This document shows, in pieces, positions 9,801-18,122 of a stretch of 40,954 bases of DNA. The notes below the pieces were generated by a model. That model made no database searches. It saw only the letters and a program-made list of their open reading frames with translations, and was not told the origin of the DNA. The stretch's first letter is position 1. Every line of letters starts with the position of its first letter. Both the position numbers and the translations under genes were made by a program. The stretch covers positions 1 to 40,954 of the IMG/VR virus record IMGVR_UViG_3300025154_002776; one strand, 5' to 3'. Source of the stretch: a virus.

Positions 9801-11079
9801 CACAAAACTTACTTGGAACATGTCCATTGACATGAGGAACACCTCCTACAGTATAATTTGTTGACCTGTCGTAATAACGTCCGTTAATTGTTTCTGTCCA
9901 GTCTTTATGTATAATGATTGTTCCATTAGCCAAACCAAGATCTTGTTTAAGTTCGTTATCAACCCACTTCTTGTTGATAGGAGCAAAAACATTATTCCAG
10001 GCCGGTTTTGTGTCATCCATAGAAAAAGAGGCCACATTTTTCTTGTTATACTTGAGAGATGGAAATGTCAAATTCACGTCAGCAGGATCTATCCCTGCAG
10101 GTACTGTAACATTCAGTTCAAGAATATCACCCGGATCTTTGATGTACTGAACCTGCAGATTTACTTTTACTGCAACAGGAACCGTTTCAAGACATTTAAT
10201 GGTAACCTTTGTGGCAAGGTCGGTATCAACAAAAATTCGCTGGAATTTATATAGATGATTATAGTAGTCAGCAACCACTACCTGAGAGTCAGCTGCTGCG
10301 ATGAACGACTTCACATCAAGAAACAGATTAAAGCCGATCGGGATGTCACTTAAAACAAAAGTGGCTTCCGCATTGGCAATGACCGGAATATTTTCTGTAA
10401 CCTCGACTAACATCTGGAATAAGTCGTACTGAGTGCCAAAGAGGGTTATTTTGCCTATCTTGGTTTCAGCAGGTTTTATGTCAACGGATGTTACAATGCC
10501 CTCACGTAGAGTAGCAAGCTGTTCCTCTGTGAGCATGTCGAACGTGAACGCTTCGCCAGGAGCACCGGGTGCTCCATCTGCACCTTTCAAAGAGTCTTTT
10601 TCTTCCTGAGTCAGGTCAGAGAAATTCAGCTTCAAAGAGGCAAAACTTACTATTTGCCTGTAGGCTGTATCGGCCTCATTAGTATACTTCCACTCAATGC
10701 CGGAAGCACCTGCACGTAAAATAGGAGTTGCACCTGCAGCGCCAGTCGCACCTGCGGCACCTGTGGCTCCAACCCCTCCGGTTGCTCCTGTGGCACCCGT
10801 GGCACCCACACCTCCTGTAGCACCAGTAGCTCCTGCTGGTCCTGCTGGAATTCCCAAAACCAAGATAGGATTTTCAGCCGTTCCGGATTTCTGCACTGTC
10901 GGGGTGGCTCCTGATGCAAGGGCAGTAACCTGAATTGTCAAGTTCGGTGTAGCTCCTACATTGCCTTTAAGCAACGCAATAGGCACCTGAACGCTCTGGC
11001 TCTCACTAACTCCCAAAACCACAAGCCCAACAAGAGTTTCCGCTACCGGCATATCACTGACTTTAATTTCCTCTTCCAT
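6883..11079 (-). CDS. tail fibre with collagen-like, NodB-like and Ig-like repeat regions
   Basis: This 1398-aa protein is modular. Residues ~1-70 form an attachment part. Residues ~73-118 are Gly-X-Y repeats (GAT/GAA/GGV triplets), with a second short GADGAPGAPG stretch near 165. Residues ~330-800 resemble a polysaccharide deacetylase: FSMDD (~352), EIHDMY (~497) and GTRPGGND (~542) fall in the order of NodB motifs 1-3. Residues ~806-1165 are four tandem Ig-like repeats of about 90 residues, sharing SENSDFSGASW-like and GTKTVYVKLKN-like segments. The last ~230 residues are a beta-rich, probably lectin-like tip. The protein likely binds and possibly deacetylates host capsule. The second metal His of motif 2 is not obvious, so activity is uncertain. 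Confidence 0.75.
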   Translation of the reverse strand: MEEEIKVSDMPVAETLVGLVVLGVSESQSVQVPIALLKGNVGATPNLTIQVTALASGATPTVQKSGTAENPILVLGIPAGPAGATGATGGVGATGATGATGGVGATGAAGATGAAGATPILRAGASGIEWKYTNEADTAYRQIVSFASLKLNFSDLTQEEKDSLKGADGAPGAPGEAFTFDMLTEEQLATLREGIVTSVDIKPAETKIGKITLFGTQYDLFQMLVEVTENIPVIANAEATFVLSDIPIGFNLFLDVKSFIAAADSQVVVADYYNHLYKFQRIFVDTDLATKVTIKCLETVPVAVKVNLQVQYIKDPGDILELNVTVPAGIDPADVNLTFPSLKYNKKNVASFSMDDTKPAWNNVFAPINKKWVDNELKQDLGLANGTIIIHKDWTETINGRYYDRSTNYTVGGVPHVNGHVPSKFCEYSDGAGGRRRYGFGIAGSWWWLAENTGANSNVTDPAWLVTARDQQVSYAFPASSAREIRYMSDFGVAYEIHDMYIPYSESKNNYDSMTQQEFDAAVLIERERYFALLDRKPIIGTRPGGNDIYYRFLNCPHVLFNYIATNQDGQYGNNGYYYKPFADSLPLSRKDLLPYRVFWRTDYTLADFKAKVISEYAKSLADRIWNIYGVHDVYSDTGAEALFSDLETAYGISGDDSLWFAASQEVMEYSWMKYYASAGKSVNGQNIKFKIHIPFVQDFQFKSISCLLSGISSLTGVSVASSANCSGMSHAISDSQLLVNLDFNADLLAKVEKYVELFENTPPIIGALLDSEKTFALEDAQYFIQLIKPELRAPFQARIDALAAAPTLTSILINANEATTYSRTVAITCSMSGSASQMMVSENSDFSGASWETYVSPKSFLLSSGYGTKTVYVKIKNVNGESATRSDAIAYSEEPVVLNSISINSGAASSSNQSVNVGFSYTGTPTHYMLSENSDFSGASWAAFAENPVFNLSTGFGSKTVYAKLKNASSESASRNDSIEYVNPNVLSLNAVSINDNASDTGARLVDVDLSYTGTATQYRLGETVDLSAVAWTDIPAGQIQFMVSASYGSKTVYAQVKNDTETSSVVNDSITYVQSVALTGVSINSGAASTDNRTVSVGLTYTGTPTHYRIGEVADLSAAAWVAFTSSPLSYQVADGAGTKTVYVQLKNSVSESAVQHDDITLTVAPPAAVAAVLSFAHANGNGNVEYPSAGGVTFNLTQPMAGTVGIGYYGQNQLKNKATGLDLTGWKIISDISFFVATADTDWTEPHLNSYELTLSGEGGAYPDLYIKRNNVCYLEPTSVHKSRIILSLPEGTYTFKFLWCGSEAISDSLRACSYYKVNVENGTGTILTSGTPVTVGDEGFTSLNNKQFNREISGIIVGSGQAVAGNIAIYMWNTAVGGMGGKPGISLIEITKTA

Positions 11080-11081
11080 AT

Positions 11082-11999
11082 CTATCTCAATTTTATTCTG
11101 ATTCCGTTTTCTGTAATTATCGTTTTGCCGCTCTCGGCTATAAGAATGTATATTTTGTCTGATCCGCTCACTTTGAAAGAGGTGAAAACAAGGGTAACTG
11201 AAAAGTCACACCATACATTATCATTACCTATATCGTCGAAAACGGAAACGCTTGCTGATTTATAGTAAAAAGGGATTGTCATGACTTTTTTACCATAGAA
11301 TAACGATCTTTCACCTGGCTTTGAAAGGTTGTATAGAAACGATGACATGTTGCGCCAAAACGCGCTGTTTTGCCCTTTGAAATGAAGTTTTAAAACCGCC
11401 TCTTTGTGCTGAAATACCACTTTCTGCCCATCATACTCCAATCCTTTTGTTACACTGTTTTCTTTAATCAGATTTTTCTTTACAGCAGGCATCTTTTCTA
11501 TGCTGTCAGCTGTTCCCTTAACAACCATAAATCCATATGCGGATAAGTCTAAGTCGTCAACTTTAATGTATTGTTGTGACACACCAATTGAAACAGGTTC
11601 CTGATATACATAATCCTTAAGAGGGTTGTCGTCAGCAAATTTTATTGTATAGTTTCCAAGCTTTTTGAAAGTCGACAAATCCGGCATATCAACCATACGC
11701 AGGGAAAGAGAAATTCCAAGAAAAGCAAAGTTGAAAGTGTGGAACGATCCATCTGAAAGGGCTGCAATGAAGGAACTGAACCGATCAGTGTTTCCACAAT
11801 TAAACTCGAGTTCAATTTCCCTGCTGTCAAGAACCGATTCTGTCAGGTCCACCTCTATACCGTCTTCGTCCGGCCAGTCATTAAACTCAACATCTTTCAA
11901 CGGTGCAAACATTGCAAGGTCTTTGTACCCTCCTCTTGTAAGATAAATCTTCCACGATGAATAAGCATCAATACCGTCTATGTATAGTTTCCCTGTCAT
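11082..11999 (-). CDS. distal tail protein (Dit-like)
   Basis: This 305-aa protein lies immediately downstream of the tape measure gene, where Dit is expected. Its N-terminal half (IDGIDAYSSW, then a beta-rich segment with EIELEF and a SDGSFHTFNF loop) resembles the belt domain of siphovirus Dit proteins. The C-terminal half repeats a similar beta layout. It would form the hexameric ring joining the tail tube to Tal and the fibre. The start codon overlaps the tape measure stop by one base. Identification rests on position plus fold-like features. Confidence 0.7.
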   Translation of the reverse strand: MTGKLYIDGIDAYSSWKIYLTRGGYKDLAMFAPLKDVEFNDWPDEDGIEVDLTESVLDSREIELEFNCGNTDRFSSFIAALSDGSFHTFNFAFLGISLSLRMVDMPDLSTFKKLGNYTIKFADDNPLKDYVYQEPVSIGVSQQYIKVDDLDLSAYGFMVVKGTADSIEKMPAVKKNLIKENSVTKGLEYDGQKVVFQHKEAVLKLHFKGQNSAFWRNMSSFLYNLSKPGERSLFYGKKVMTIPFYYKSASVSVFDDIGNDNVWCDFSVTLVFTSFKVSGSDKIYILIAESGKTIITENGIRIKLR

Positions 12000-14900
12000 T
12001 ACATCCTTACTTTAATTCCTCTTGTCTCCATAAGTCCAAGAGTAGTATTTACACTTTCCATAGTATTCTCAATATTCTCAAGTCTTGCCGTGTCCTCTTT
12101 GATTCCGCTTACTTTTTCCAGTATGGCAGAACTGTTCTTATGCAGCCCTATTATCTCATTATGAATATTTGCGCCTATACTTTGCAATGACTTGATGTTG
12201 TCATTGCTGTCTCTGATAAGAGAAGTCTGAGTTGTAAGCAATGAATTATTAAGGTCAACACTGTCCTGGCTTGCCGTTGCAATGCCTCTTGATGTAGCCG
12301 TTCTTTCCGTGTCCCAAATATCAAAGCCCTTTTCAGCTGCTTTTTTCTTCCACATGTCCATCCAATCCTGAGCATTGTCCATGTCTGTACCTATTGTGGA
12401 AAAGAATTGGTTCAGCAAATCCAATTGCTTATTTGCAATAGCCTGTGGATCGGCTAAATCATAACTGTCTAGAATATCCTTTTCAAAATTCTCAAACTTC
12501 TTTGCAAAAAACAGTTCGTAAGCAAGTTTTTCTCCAAGCCTCTCTATTGCTGCCGCTCCTGCATCTTCAAACAGATCAAACGCATCTGCACCTTCGGTTA
12601 CAGCCTGAACAAGAATATCTACAACGCTTTTACCAAGGTCCCCAAATGTGTCCTCGATATCTTGTTTTATGATACTTACATTCTCATCATAAGCATCTTT
12701 CAAATCTATGATGTTCTGTATTTGCTTTCTCTGCTCATCAGAAATCTGAGTGTTAGTCTCAAGAAATGCCTTTGCAGCATCGATGTCAAATTCTCCGTTT
12801 ATATCTTTGTTCCACAACTCTGGAGCAAGATCAAACAATGATTTGTATTCATCCTTGAATCCCCAAAAATTAGCCCATCCAGACTGATCCTTAGTCTTGA
12901 CAGCCATTCCTTGTATATCGGAATAACCCTTCTTATAAGATTCAATAAGAGTTTTATACTCATTTGTCAACTCTTTCATTCTACCTCCCGGTAGTCCAAA
13001 ATTGAAAGCTAAACCGCTGTTTCGGTTTTCCTTTTCAATTTCCGGAAGTGTTCTTCCTGAAAGTTCATCGTTATATCGTTTTATAGCATCCCTCGCATTA
13101 CTGGCCGCAGCAGCAGCCTTACTCAATGCTTTGACACCAAATACAGATTCAAAATCCTCGTTCTTTATTTGAAATAGCAGATCCTGATAGGCATTTAAGA
13201 AATCAATGTGATTCTGTTCAAACTCTTTTTCTTCTGCCTTTGCTATAGTGAACGCCTCTATAGTCTGAGTGATCACACTTGTGGCAGCACCAACAACGGC
13301 TCCAATCCATCCACCGCTTGCCGCTCCCTGTGCTGCAGCAGAAACTACCTTTGTCATGGCCTGGAATTGCTCTGCAAAAGACTTGAACCTTGAATCGCCC
13401 ATGACTTCTGCCAGATCCATGAACTTATCAGATATTTCTGTAAGATATCCGGATGCTTGAACCGCTCCGTCAACTATGTAATTGACACCCTGACTTTGTT
13501 TTGCATCTGCCTGATCATTAAGAAGTTTCTTTTTCTTTTCATCTGTTTCAGCAAGAGCTTTTTTTGCATACCCAGCTGATTCTTTGAGGGCTTCAAATCC
13601 TTTTATGAAACCAGCGAATGGATAGTTTGTCTGCTTATCGTATGCTGTCTGCTGTTCATCCAATTGATCAAGTACCGCCTTTATCTCTTCTGCTGATAAC
13701 TTCATCTTATCTGCAGACTCTTTAGTGATACCCTCCGGCAAGGCCTGATTTACGCCTGTCAAATAGTTTACAAGCTGCTTTGTTGATTCAAGAGTCTCCT
13801 TGAGTCTCTTTCTGCTCATATCTGATGTGTTGGAGAAAATCCTGATCAGCAGGTCTGCATTATCCCTTACTGAATTTAGCTCTGAATCAGATACTCCCTT
13901 AAGGGCTTCTTTTCTCTTCTTCTCTAAAACAGCAACCTTTCCTGCAATAACGTCTTCTGACAACCCACTTTTTTCAATCTTCTTCCTTTCATCATCATAC
14001 TTCTTGTTTACTGAGGTTTTTTGCTCTTCAAAAGTTTCATAATCCTTCAGCAGTTCTTCCAGCGTTTCTTTGTCCTTTTTTTTGTTTTCAGCAGTCTTCT
14101 TGTCAATCTGCTTCTGATATGCATCTTTTGTAGTTGCAACCCTGTTGTCAAATACAGACATGTCCGGAGATTTTATACCGGCTTCTTTCGCTAAATCCTT
14201 ATATGCTTTTGCTTCTTTGTTGATTGCATCGATTGCCTCGTCTCTTTCAATTTTAATCAACTCGATATTATCCTCTGTCGATTCCTTTTTAAGAGTAAAC
14301 TTATCCTGATGTAGCTTTTCCTCTTGACTCAGAACTTCATCATCGTATTTCTTTTTCGCTTTATCTGCATCAGTTTCTTGTGTTTTTGAACCAAACTTCT
14401 TACCAGTAAGCATCTCATATTTATCTTCAAGTGCTTTGAGTTTGTCTTCCTCTTCCTTGATGCTTTGAGTCAACTCTTCTGACATTCCCTTTTGGGCCTT
14501 CAGCCTGAGGTCAGCAAGATTCTTGCTTGTGTTTCTGATACTCTCTGTTATGGAATTGAGGGTTTCGAGTTTTACCTCGTCATTGACTGTTTCAGGAACA
14601 TCTTCTTCCTGTGGTTTTCCAAACTTTGTCTCAGCATTCTTTAACGCAGCATCGAATGTGTCCTTTGCATTTTTATACCTTGCAAAGATTGTCTTCATGA
14701 AGTTCGATGTTGTGGACTGAGCCGGAGCAAGTGACAAATTACCCTGTCCTGAAAAAACATCTTTCTGATCAAACTGAGAAACAACAGAACTAAGCTCCTT
14801 TGTCAGTTTCTCTTTTCCCTCAAGCACTGGAACGAATTTCAAGAAAAGCTCTTCTCCCTTTACCTCTCCAAACTTACCTGTGAGCTTGCTTTTCAGTTTC

Positions 14901-16396
14901 TCGCGCAGATCGCCGATTGACTCTGCAAAAACATCAGATTCATTACTGACGTATGCGTTATAGGCTTTTGCCTTTGCAGCTTCCTCTATACTTTTTTTGA
15001 GACCATCGTATGCAGCAGCAAGATCATTAACGTCCTTACCCTCTTTCTTTAGCTTTTCAAAGTAGTCAGCATACTGTTTCTGTATTGCATTCTTTGCCTT
15101 TTTCCAGTCGTCTGTGCCCTCTTTTGCGGCCTTGAGCCTTGTATATAACAAGTCCAACTGTGTCGTCTCTTTGATAACTTCTACTTGCAGGTCCATCTCT
15201 GCCTGCTGAAGCTCTTCTGCTGCAATTGTTGCCTCGCTCTTATAAGTAGCCAGTTTGTAAATAGTGAAACCAAGAGCAGCCACAGCAGCGGCCAACATAA
15301 CATAAGGGTTTGCCAGGAGTGCACCAGTCAACTTCTTGGTTGTGGCAATCAACCCTTGCTGTGCTACCATAAAGAGTTTTGTCATGGCAGCTGCAATAGC
15401 TTCAGCATTTGAAAGTGTAATAGTTGCTTTTGCTGCAAGTGCTTTCTCTAAAACAGCCTGTCTTAAAATTGCATTGTTGAGCCTTCCAAGAGCCATCATA
15501 ACTATCAATGTAGCCTTATAGGTGCCATACACTGCAACCAGTTCAAGCAATACCTTACCAATCTCCTGATAGTTCTCTATTGCCCAGTTAGCTGCTAAAA
15601 TGCCACCTCTAAGCACCTCTTGAAAATCCTTACCCAAATCATTGATTGTTGCTGTGATCGTATCATTAAGCAGACCTATGCTATCACCAAGGGTTTTCAT
15701 CTTCTCCTCCATGATACCATAAAACTGGCCACCCTCAGAAGTCAGTCCTTTCAACACACCTTGCAGATGAGTGAAACGAACCTCGCTGTTTTTAACCATC
15801 GCCCATATAGCCTGTTCGCTTTTTCCTGAAGCATTTGCCAATTCATAGATGATATCGACACCCTTTGTGGCCCACTGCTCTATGTCCTCTGACATTAGTT
15901 TGTCTCTTGACTTTGCCTTGTTGTACAGGTCTATGAATTCCGTAAGTGGTTTTGATGTGGCACTCGCAACATTTGACAACTGATCAATAACATCAATGAC
16001 ATCGTTTACATCAGTCCTGAATGCAAGTAACTTTGCTGCCTCTGTTGTCAGATCTTTAAATTCAAAGACATTCCAGTAAGCATATTTCTGCATGTCCTGC
16101 ATGAATTTTGCCGCCTTTTCCTCCGATCCAAGAAACACCTTGAAAGCCGCCTCTGTATTCTGAAACTCTGAACGGACATCAATCATTTTCTTAACAAGAC
16201 CAGTTGCAGCTGCTGTAGCTGCTGCCAACCCTGCTGCAAGACCCAACTTCTTGCCAAATGCATTGTCGATCCTGGCACCCTCTATCTCAGCTTTATCACC
16301 AAGAGATTTGAACAGCTTGTTGCTTTGTTCAATATCTGCGTTAAGCTTGTCATTATCGAGCCTCTGTGCATACCATATCGATCCGTCTCTGTTCAT
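11999..16396 (-). CDS. tail tape measure protein
   Basis: This is the longest protein in the window (1465 aa). It is mostly alpha-helical and coiled-coil, rich in Lys, Glu, Ala and Gln. The N-terminus resembles the tape-measure N-terminal domain (segment EAAFKVFLGSEEKAAKFMQDM). Hydrophobic stretches near 280-305 and 365-385 could be membrane-inserting segments used in DNA ejection. At about 0.15 nm per residue the length suggests a tail of roughly 200 nm. The start codon overlaps the stop of the frameshifted chaperone product (ATGA), as expected for the G/GT-H gene order. Confidence 0.92.
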   Translation of the reverse strand: MNRDGSIWYAQRLDNDKLNADIEQSNKLFKSLGDKAEIEGARIDNAFGKKLGLAAGLAAATAAATGLVKKMIDVRSEFQNTEAAFKVFLGSEEKAAKFMQDMQKYAYWNVFEFKDLTTEAAKLLAFRTDVNDVIDVIDQLSNVASATSKPLTEFIDLYNKAKSRDKLMSEDIEQWATKGVDIIYELANASGKSEQAIWAMVKNSEVRFTHLQGVLKGLTSEGGQFYGIMEEKMKTLGDSIGLLNDTITATINDLGKDFQEVLRGGILAANWAIENYQEIGKVLLELVAVYGTYKATLIVMMALGRLNNAILRQAVLEKALAAKATITLSNAEAIAAAMTKLFMVAQQGLIATTKKLTGALLANPYVMLAAAVAALGFTIYKLATYKSEATIAAEELQQAEMDLQVEVIKETTQLDLLYTRLKAAKEGTDDWKKAKNAIQKQYADYFEKLKKEGKDVNDLAAAYDGLKKSIEEAAKAKAYNAYVSNESDVFAESIGDLREKLKSKLTGKFGEVKGEELFLKFVPVLEGKEKLTKELSSVVSQFDQKDVFSGQGNLSLAPAQSTTSNFMKTIFARYKNAKDTFDAALKNAETKFGKPQEEDVPETVNDEVKLETLNSITESIRNTSKNLADLRLKAQKGMSEELTQSIKEEEDKLKALEDKYEMLTGKKFGSKTQETDADKAKKKYDDEVLSQEEKLHQDKFTLKKESTEDNIELIKIERDEAIDAINKEAKAYKDLAKEAGIKSPDMSVFDNRVATTKDAYQKQIDKKTAENKKKDKETLEELLKDYETFEEQKTSVNKKYDDERKKIEKSGLSEDVIAGKVAVLEKKRKEALKGVSDSELNSVRDNADLLIRIFSNTSDMSRKRLKETLESTKQLVNYLTGVNQALPEGITKESADKMKLSAEEIKAVLDQLDEQQTAYDKQTNYPFAGFIKGFEALKESAGYAKKALAETDEKKKKLLNDQADAKQSQGVNYIVDGAVQASGYLTEISDKFMDLAEVMGDSRFKSFAEQFQAMTKVVSAAAQGAASGGWIGAVVGAATSVITQTIEAFTIAKAEEKEFEQNHIDFLNAYQDLLFQIKNEDFESVFGVKALSKAAAAASNARDAIKRYNDELSGRTLPEIEKENRNSGLAFNFGLPGGRMKELTNEYKTLIESYKKGYSDIQGMAVKTKDQSGWANFWGFKDEYKSLFDLAPELWNKDINGEFDIDAAKAFLETNTQISDEQRKQIQNIIDLKDAYDENVSIIKQDIEDTFGDLGKSVVDILVQAVTEGADAFDLFEDAGAAAIERLGEKLAYELFFAKKFENFEKDILDSYDLADPQAIANKQLDLLNQFFSTIGTDMDNAQDWMDMWKKKAAEKGFDIWDTERTATSRGIATASQDSVDLNNSLLTTQTSLIRDSNDNIKSLQSIGANIHNEIIGLHKNSSAILEKVSGIKEDTARLENIENTMESVNTTLGLMETRGIKVRM

Positions 16397-16689
16397 TTTT
16401 TTCCGAATAACATTTGTTGTACTATCTCTTGATTAGCTGGATCATCAGCATTTATAACATCTTCTTTGTCTCCGTTTTTGTCGTCTTTGTCTGTCTTTTT
16501 GTATTCCGGTAATACCTTGCAATACATTATCATGTTCACGAAACTCATCTTGTATAGCACATATTCCGGAGTGAGGTTATAAGCCTTGCAAACAGATGCT
16601 ATTATTGCCCAGATGCTGTCGTTTTGTTCTTTACCACTTCCACCGTCTTCTTCACTAGATTGATGTCGCTCAGGGAAGTGGTTAAACCA
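16393..16689 (-). CDS. -1 frameshift extension of the tail assembly chaperone (gpGT-like)
   Basis: A 98-codon open frame without its own start continues the upstream chaperone in the -1 frame. It begins WFNHFPERH directly after a T TTT TTT heptamer and ends QQMLFGKK. It reads as real protein: an acidic linker (SSEEDGGSG), an aromatic helical core (YNLTPEYVLYKMSFVNMIMY) and a charged tail. Its TGA stop overlaps the tape measure ATG. The fusion would be 248 aa if the chaperone starts at 17138. By analogy with lambda gpG/gpGT, the minor fused form links tape measure and tube subunits during assembly. Confidence 0.85.
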   Translation of the reverse strand, partial: WFNHFPERHQSSEEDGGSGKEQNDSIWAIIASVCKAYNLTPEYVLYKMSFVNMIMYCKVLPEYKKTDKDDKNGDKEDVINADDPANQEIVQQMLFGKK

Positions 16690-17138
16690 AAAAAAGCTTC
16701 TATCTCCATATCATCTAAGAGTCCTCTCATGAGCATACTCAAATCACGAGGACCAATCTTTGTAAGTAGTTTGTCTGACAACTCTTTTAACCTGTCAATT
16801 TCTTGAACTTTAGGTTTGTTTATCACAACTCCGAATAATCGTTTTTCAGGCCTTATGACAACTGTGTCAACGTAATTTTCCTTGTAACCAAGCATCATCA
16901 CGGCACAGATTTCACCAAGAACACTACATTCCCTTGCTTTTCTCAATACTTCCATTTTTGCTTCCTCGTTTTCCAGTGAGGAATCAATAACCGGCATTTC
17001 AGCAATCAGCTCTGATACTTTCATTATAGTAGCTACAAGAGGTGTCGCAACTTCATACTTTTCACCACAAATAGTTAAAACCGTCTTACCCTGTAAAACA
17101 GCCTTAACTATCTTGCTTTCAATACTATTTTTCTTCAT
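16602..17138 (-). CDS. tail assembly chaperone (gpG-like)
   Basis: This helical protein of 178 aa, starting MKKNSIESK, lies between the tail tube and tape measure genes. I chose the ATG at 17138. The frame is open to an ATG at 17180, but the 14 extra codons coincide with the T-arm and acceptor of a tRNA-like gene and give a non-conserved-looking leader. Most ribosomes would end at 16602. A slippery T7 at codons 149-150 lets a fraction continue in the -1 frame. It would bind the tape measure protein to keep it soluble while the tube polymerises. Confidence 0.82.
   Translation of the reverse strand: MKKNSIESKIVKAVLQGKTVLTICGEKYEVATPLVATIMKVSELIAEMPVIDSSLENEEAKMEVLRKARECSVLGEICAVMMLGYKENYVDTVVIRPEKRLFGVVINKPKVQEIDRLKELSDKLLTKIGPRDLSMLMRGLLDDMEIEAFFGLTTSLSDINLVKKTVEVVKNKTTASGQ
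16689..16695 (-). other. programmed -1 ribosomal frameshift site, T TTT TTT
   Basis: On the coding strand seven T residues sit in the X XXY YYZ register of the chaperone frame: the first T is the third base of the GCT codon, followed by TTT TTT GGT. After a one-base backward slip, reading continues as TGG TTT AAC and stays open for 98 codons to the tape measure start. No clear pseudoknot was worked out by eye. A plain sequencing indel in the homopolymer is the alternative, but the conserved G/GT arrangement favours real frameshifting. Confidence 0.85.
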
Positions 17139-17156
17139 TGTTTTGATATTGATTTG

Positions 17157-17226
17157 TGCAGGGTTGAGAATCGAACTCATGCCTCCTGTTTGTTAAACAA
17201 GCACTCTGCCATTAAGCTACCCTGCT
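17157..17226 (-). tRNA. tRNA-like gene, apparent anticodon AAC (Val), noncanonical
   Basis: The minus strand folds as a cloverleaf. The acceptor is GCAGGG(T) with (A)CCCTGC. The D-arm is GCTT-AATGGCA-GAGT. The anticodon arm is CTTGT-TTAACAA-ACAGG (anticodon AAC by position, T33 and A37 present). A short variable loop follows, then a T-arm TGAG-TTCGATT-CTCA. Oddities are an A-rich mismatch at the T-stem base, only one or two bases between acceptor and D-stem, and A at the wobble position, which is rare in bacterial Val tRNAs. CCA is not encoded. It starts 7 nt after the tail tube stop and is probably processed from the structural mRNA. Confidence 0.6.
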
Positions 17227-17232
17227 TGCCAA

Positions 17233-17691
17233 CTATGTAGTTGGCTTTGTGTACGGCTGCAATGTGTTACCTGTTTCAGGTTTAAGAGCGCGAAAGATAT
17301 AACGGAGCATGGTACCCTTTGCGGAGTTCCATCTTGTTTCGCACTTTACAACACTACGAGAGATCAACCACCCTTCGTTTGTGTCATCCTCAGGAGTAAG
17401 ACGGATTGCATGTTCACCGGCTATAAGTCCATCATTGTCAGTGAACGGTCTTGTCATACCTTTCTTTAAAAAGATATCTGTAGTAAATGTGTAACCGTCC
17501 TTGCTTGCAGCAAAGTCAATAGTTTCACTACCTTCATTCACTGCCTCTCTTTCAGGACCCGGTTTTGGCTCAAGCTGAGAAGTGTCTTTCTCTGAATCTG
17601 GCAAAACAACCCATGTAGGAGTTGCCGGAATGGCTCCGTCTGTTAACGGAGTGGTTTCGAGTTTGGGTTTACCCCATGTTAATTTTGACAT
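17233..17691 (-). CDS. major tail tube protein (putative)
   Basis: This 152-aa protein lies between the tail terminator gene and the chaperone/tape measure pair, the usual place of the siphovirus tail tube gene. It is rich in beta-strand and polar residues and has a long N-terminal loop with TPLTDGAIP and a Pro/Glu-rich linker. A central beta region contains DGYTFTTDIFLKKG, and the C-terminal tail is Pro/Thr-rich (LQPYTKPTT). These features fit tube proteins of Bacteroides siphoviruses. No diagnostic motif was available, so the call leans on position. Confidence 0.65.
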   Translation of the reverse strand: MSKLTWGKPKLETTPLTDGAIPATPTWVVLPDSEKDTSQLEPKPGPEREAVNEGSETIDFAASKDGYTFTTDIFLKKGMTRPFTDNDGLIAGEHAIRLTPEDDTNEGWLISRSVVKCETRWNSAKGTMLRYIFRALKPETGNTLQPYTKPTT

Positions 17692-17702
17692 AATATTAGT
17701 AT

Positions 17703-18119
17703 TTAAAACGTTACATATTCATAAAAAAGTCTGACATTGACAAAGTGCTGCTTAACGCCATCCTCCTCTAATTTAAAAGTTGTTATTGTTGAGTCCAGTC
17801 TGAATTTGTAGTCCGCATTTGGATTGAGTGAGTCGACTACATTTTGAGCTATACGCTGAAGCTGTGTCAAACGAGTGATGTTTTTAACCGGAAACCCTAA
17901 CCCTGCATCAATGTCCGGAACATAAATATTGATGTTCAAAAACCCCTCTTGTATCTGTCCAGGATTGCCTTTTAGAAACATTACCAAAGCATCTTCCTTT
18001 TTAGAGTTTAGAGGTCTCGTCCCTTCTCTGTAAACCGATCCATTTATACTGCTTGATATTGCAGAATGGTTGATCAGGTTAAATATGTCGTTTTCGATTT
18101 CTGCACCAGTTTTTTCCAT
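17703..18119 (-). CDS. tail terminator / tail completion protein (putative)
   Basis: This 138-aa protein sits directly upstream of the tail tube gene and directly downstream of a gp10-like neck gene, where lambda gpU/SPP1 gp17-type terminators occur. The sequence alternates helix (N-terminal ENDIFNLIN) and strands (GFLNINIYVPDID), then a helix (LTQLQRIAQNVVDSL) and C-terminal strands, consistent with the small alpha/beta fold of tail terminators. It would cap the tail tube and dock to the head. The assignment is from gene order and predicted fold. Confidence 0.6.
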   Translation of the reverse strand: MEKTGAEIENDIFNLINHSAISSSINGSVYREGTRPLNSKKEDALVMFLKGNPGQIQEGFLNINIYVPDIDAGLGFPVKNITRLTQLQRIAQNVVDSLNPNADYKFRLDSTITTFKLEEDGVKQHFVNVRLFYEYVTF

Positions 18120-18122
18120 GAC

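Noticed and set aside
10697-10933. Pro/Ala repeat protein on the plus strand
   Set aside because: It is the antisense reading of the collagen-like Gly-X-Y repeats in the tail fibre gene.
16616-16632. AAC-AAA-ACG near the chaperone end considered as the slippery site
   Set aside because: It does not fit X XXY YYZ in the chaperone frame, whereas the upstream T7 does exactly.
17139-17180. Upstream start codon of the chaperone
   Set aside because: The 14 added codons lie within the tRNA-like T-arm and acceptor and have no ribosome-binding support.
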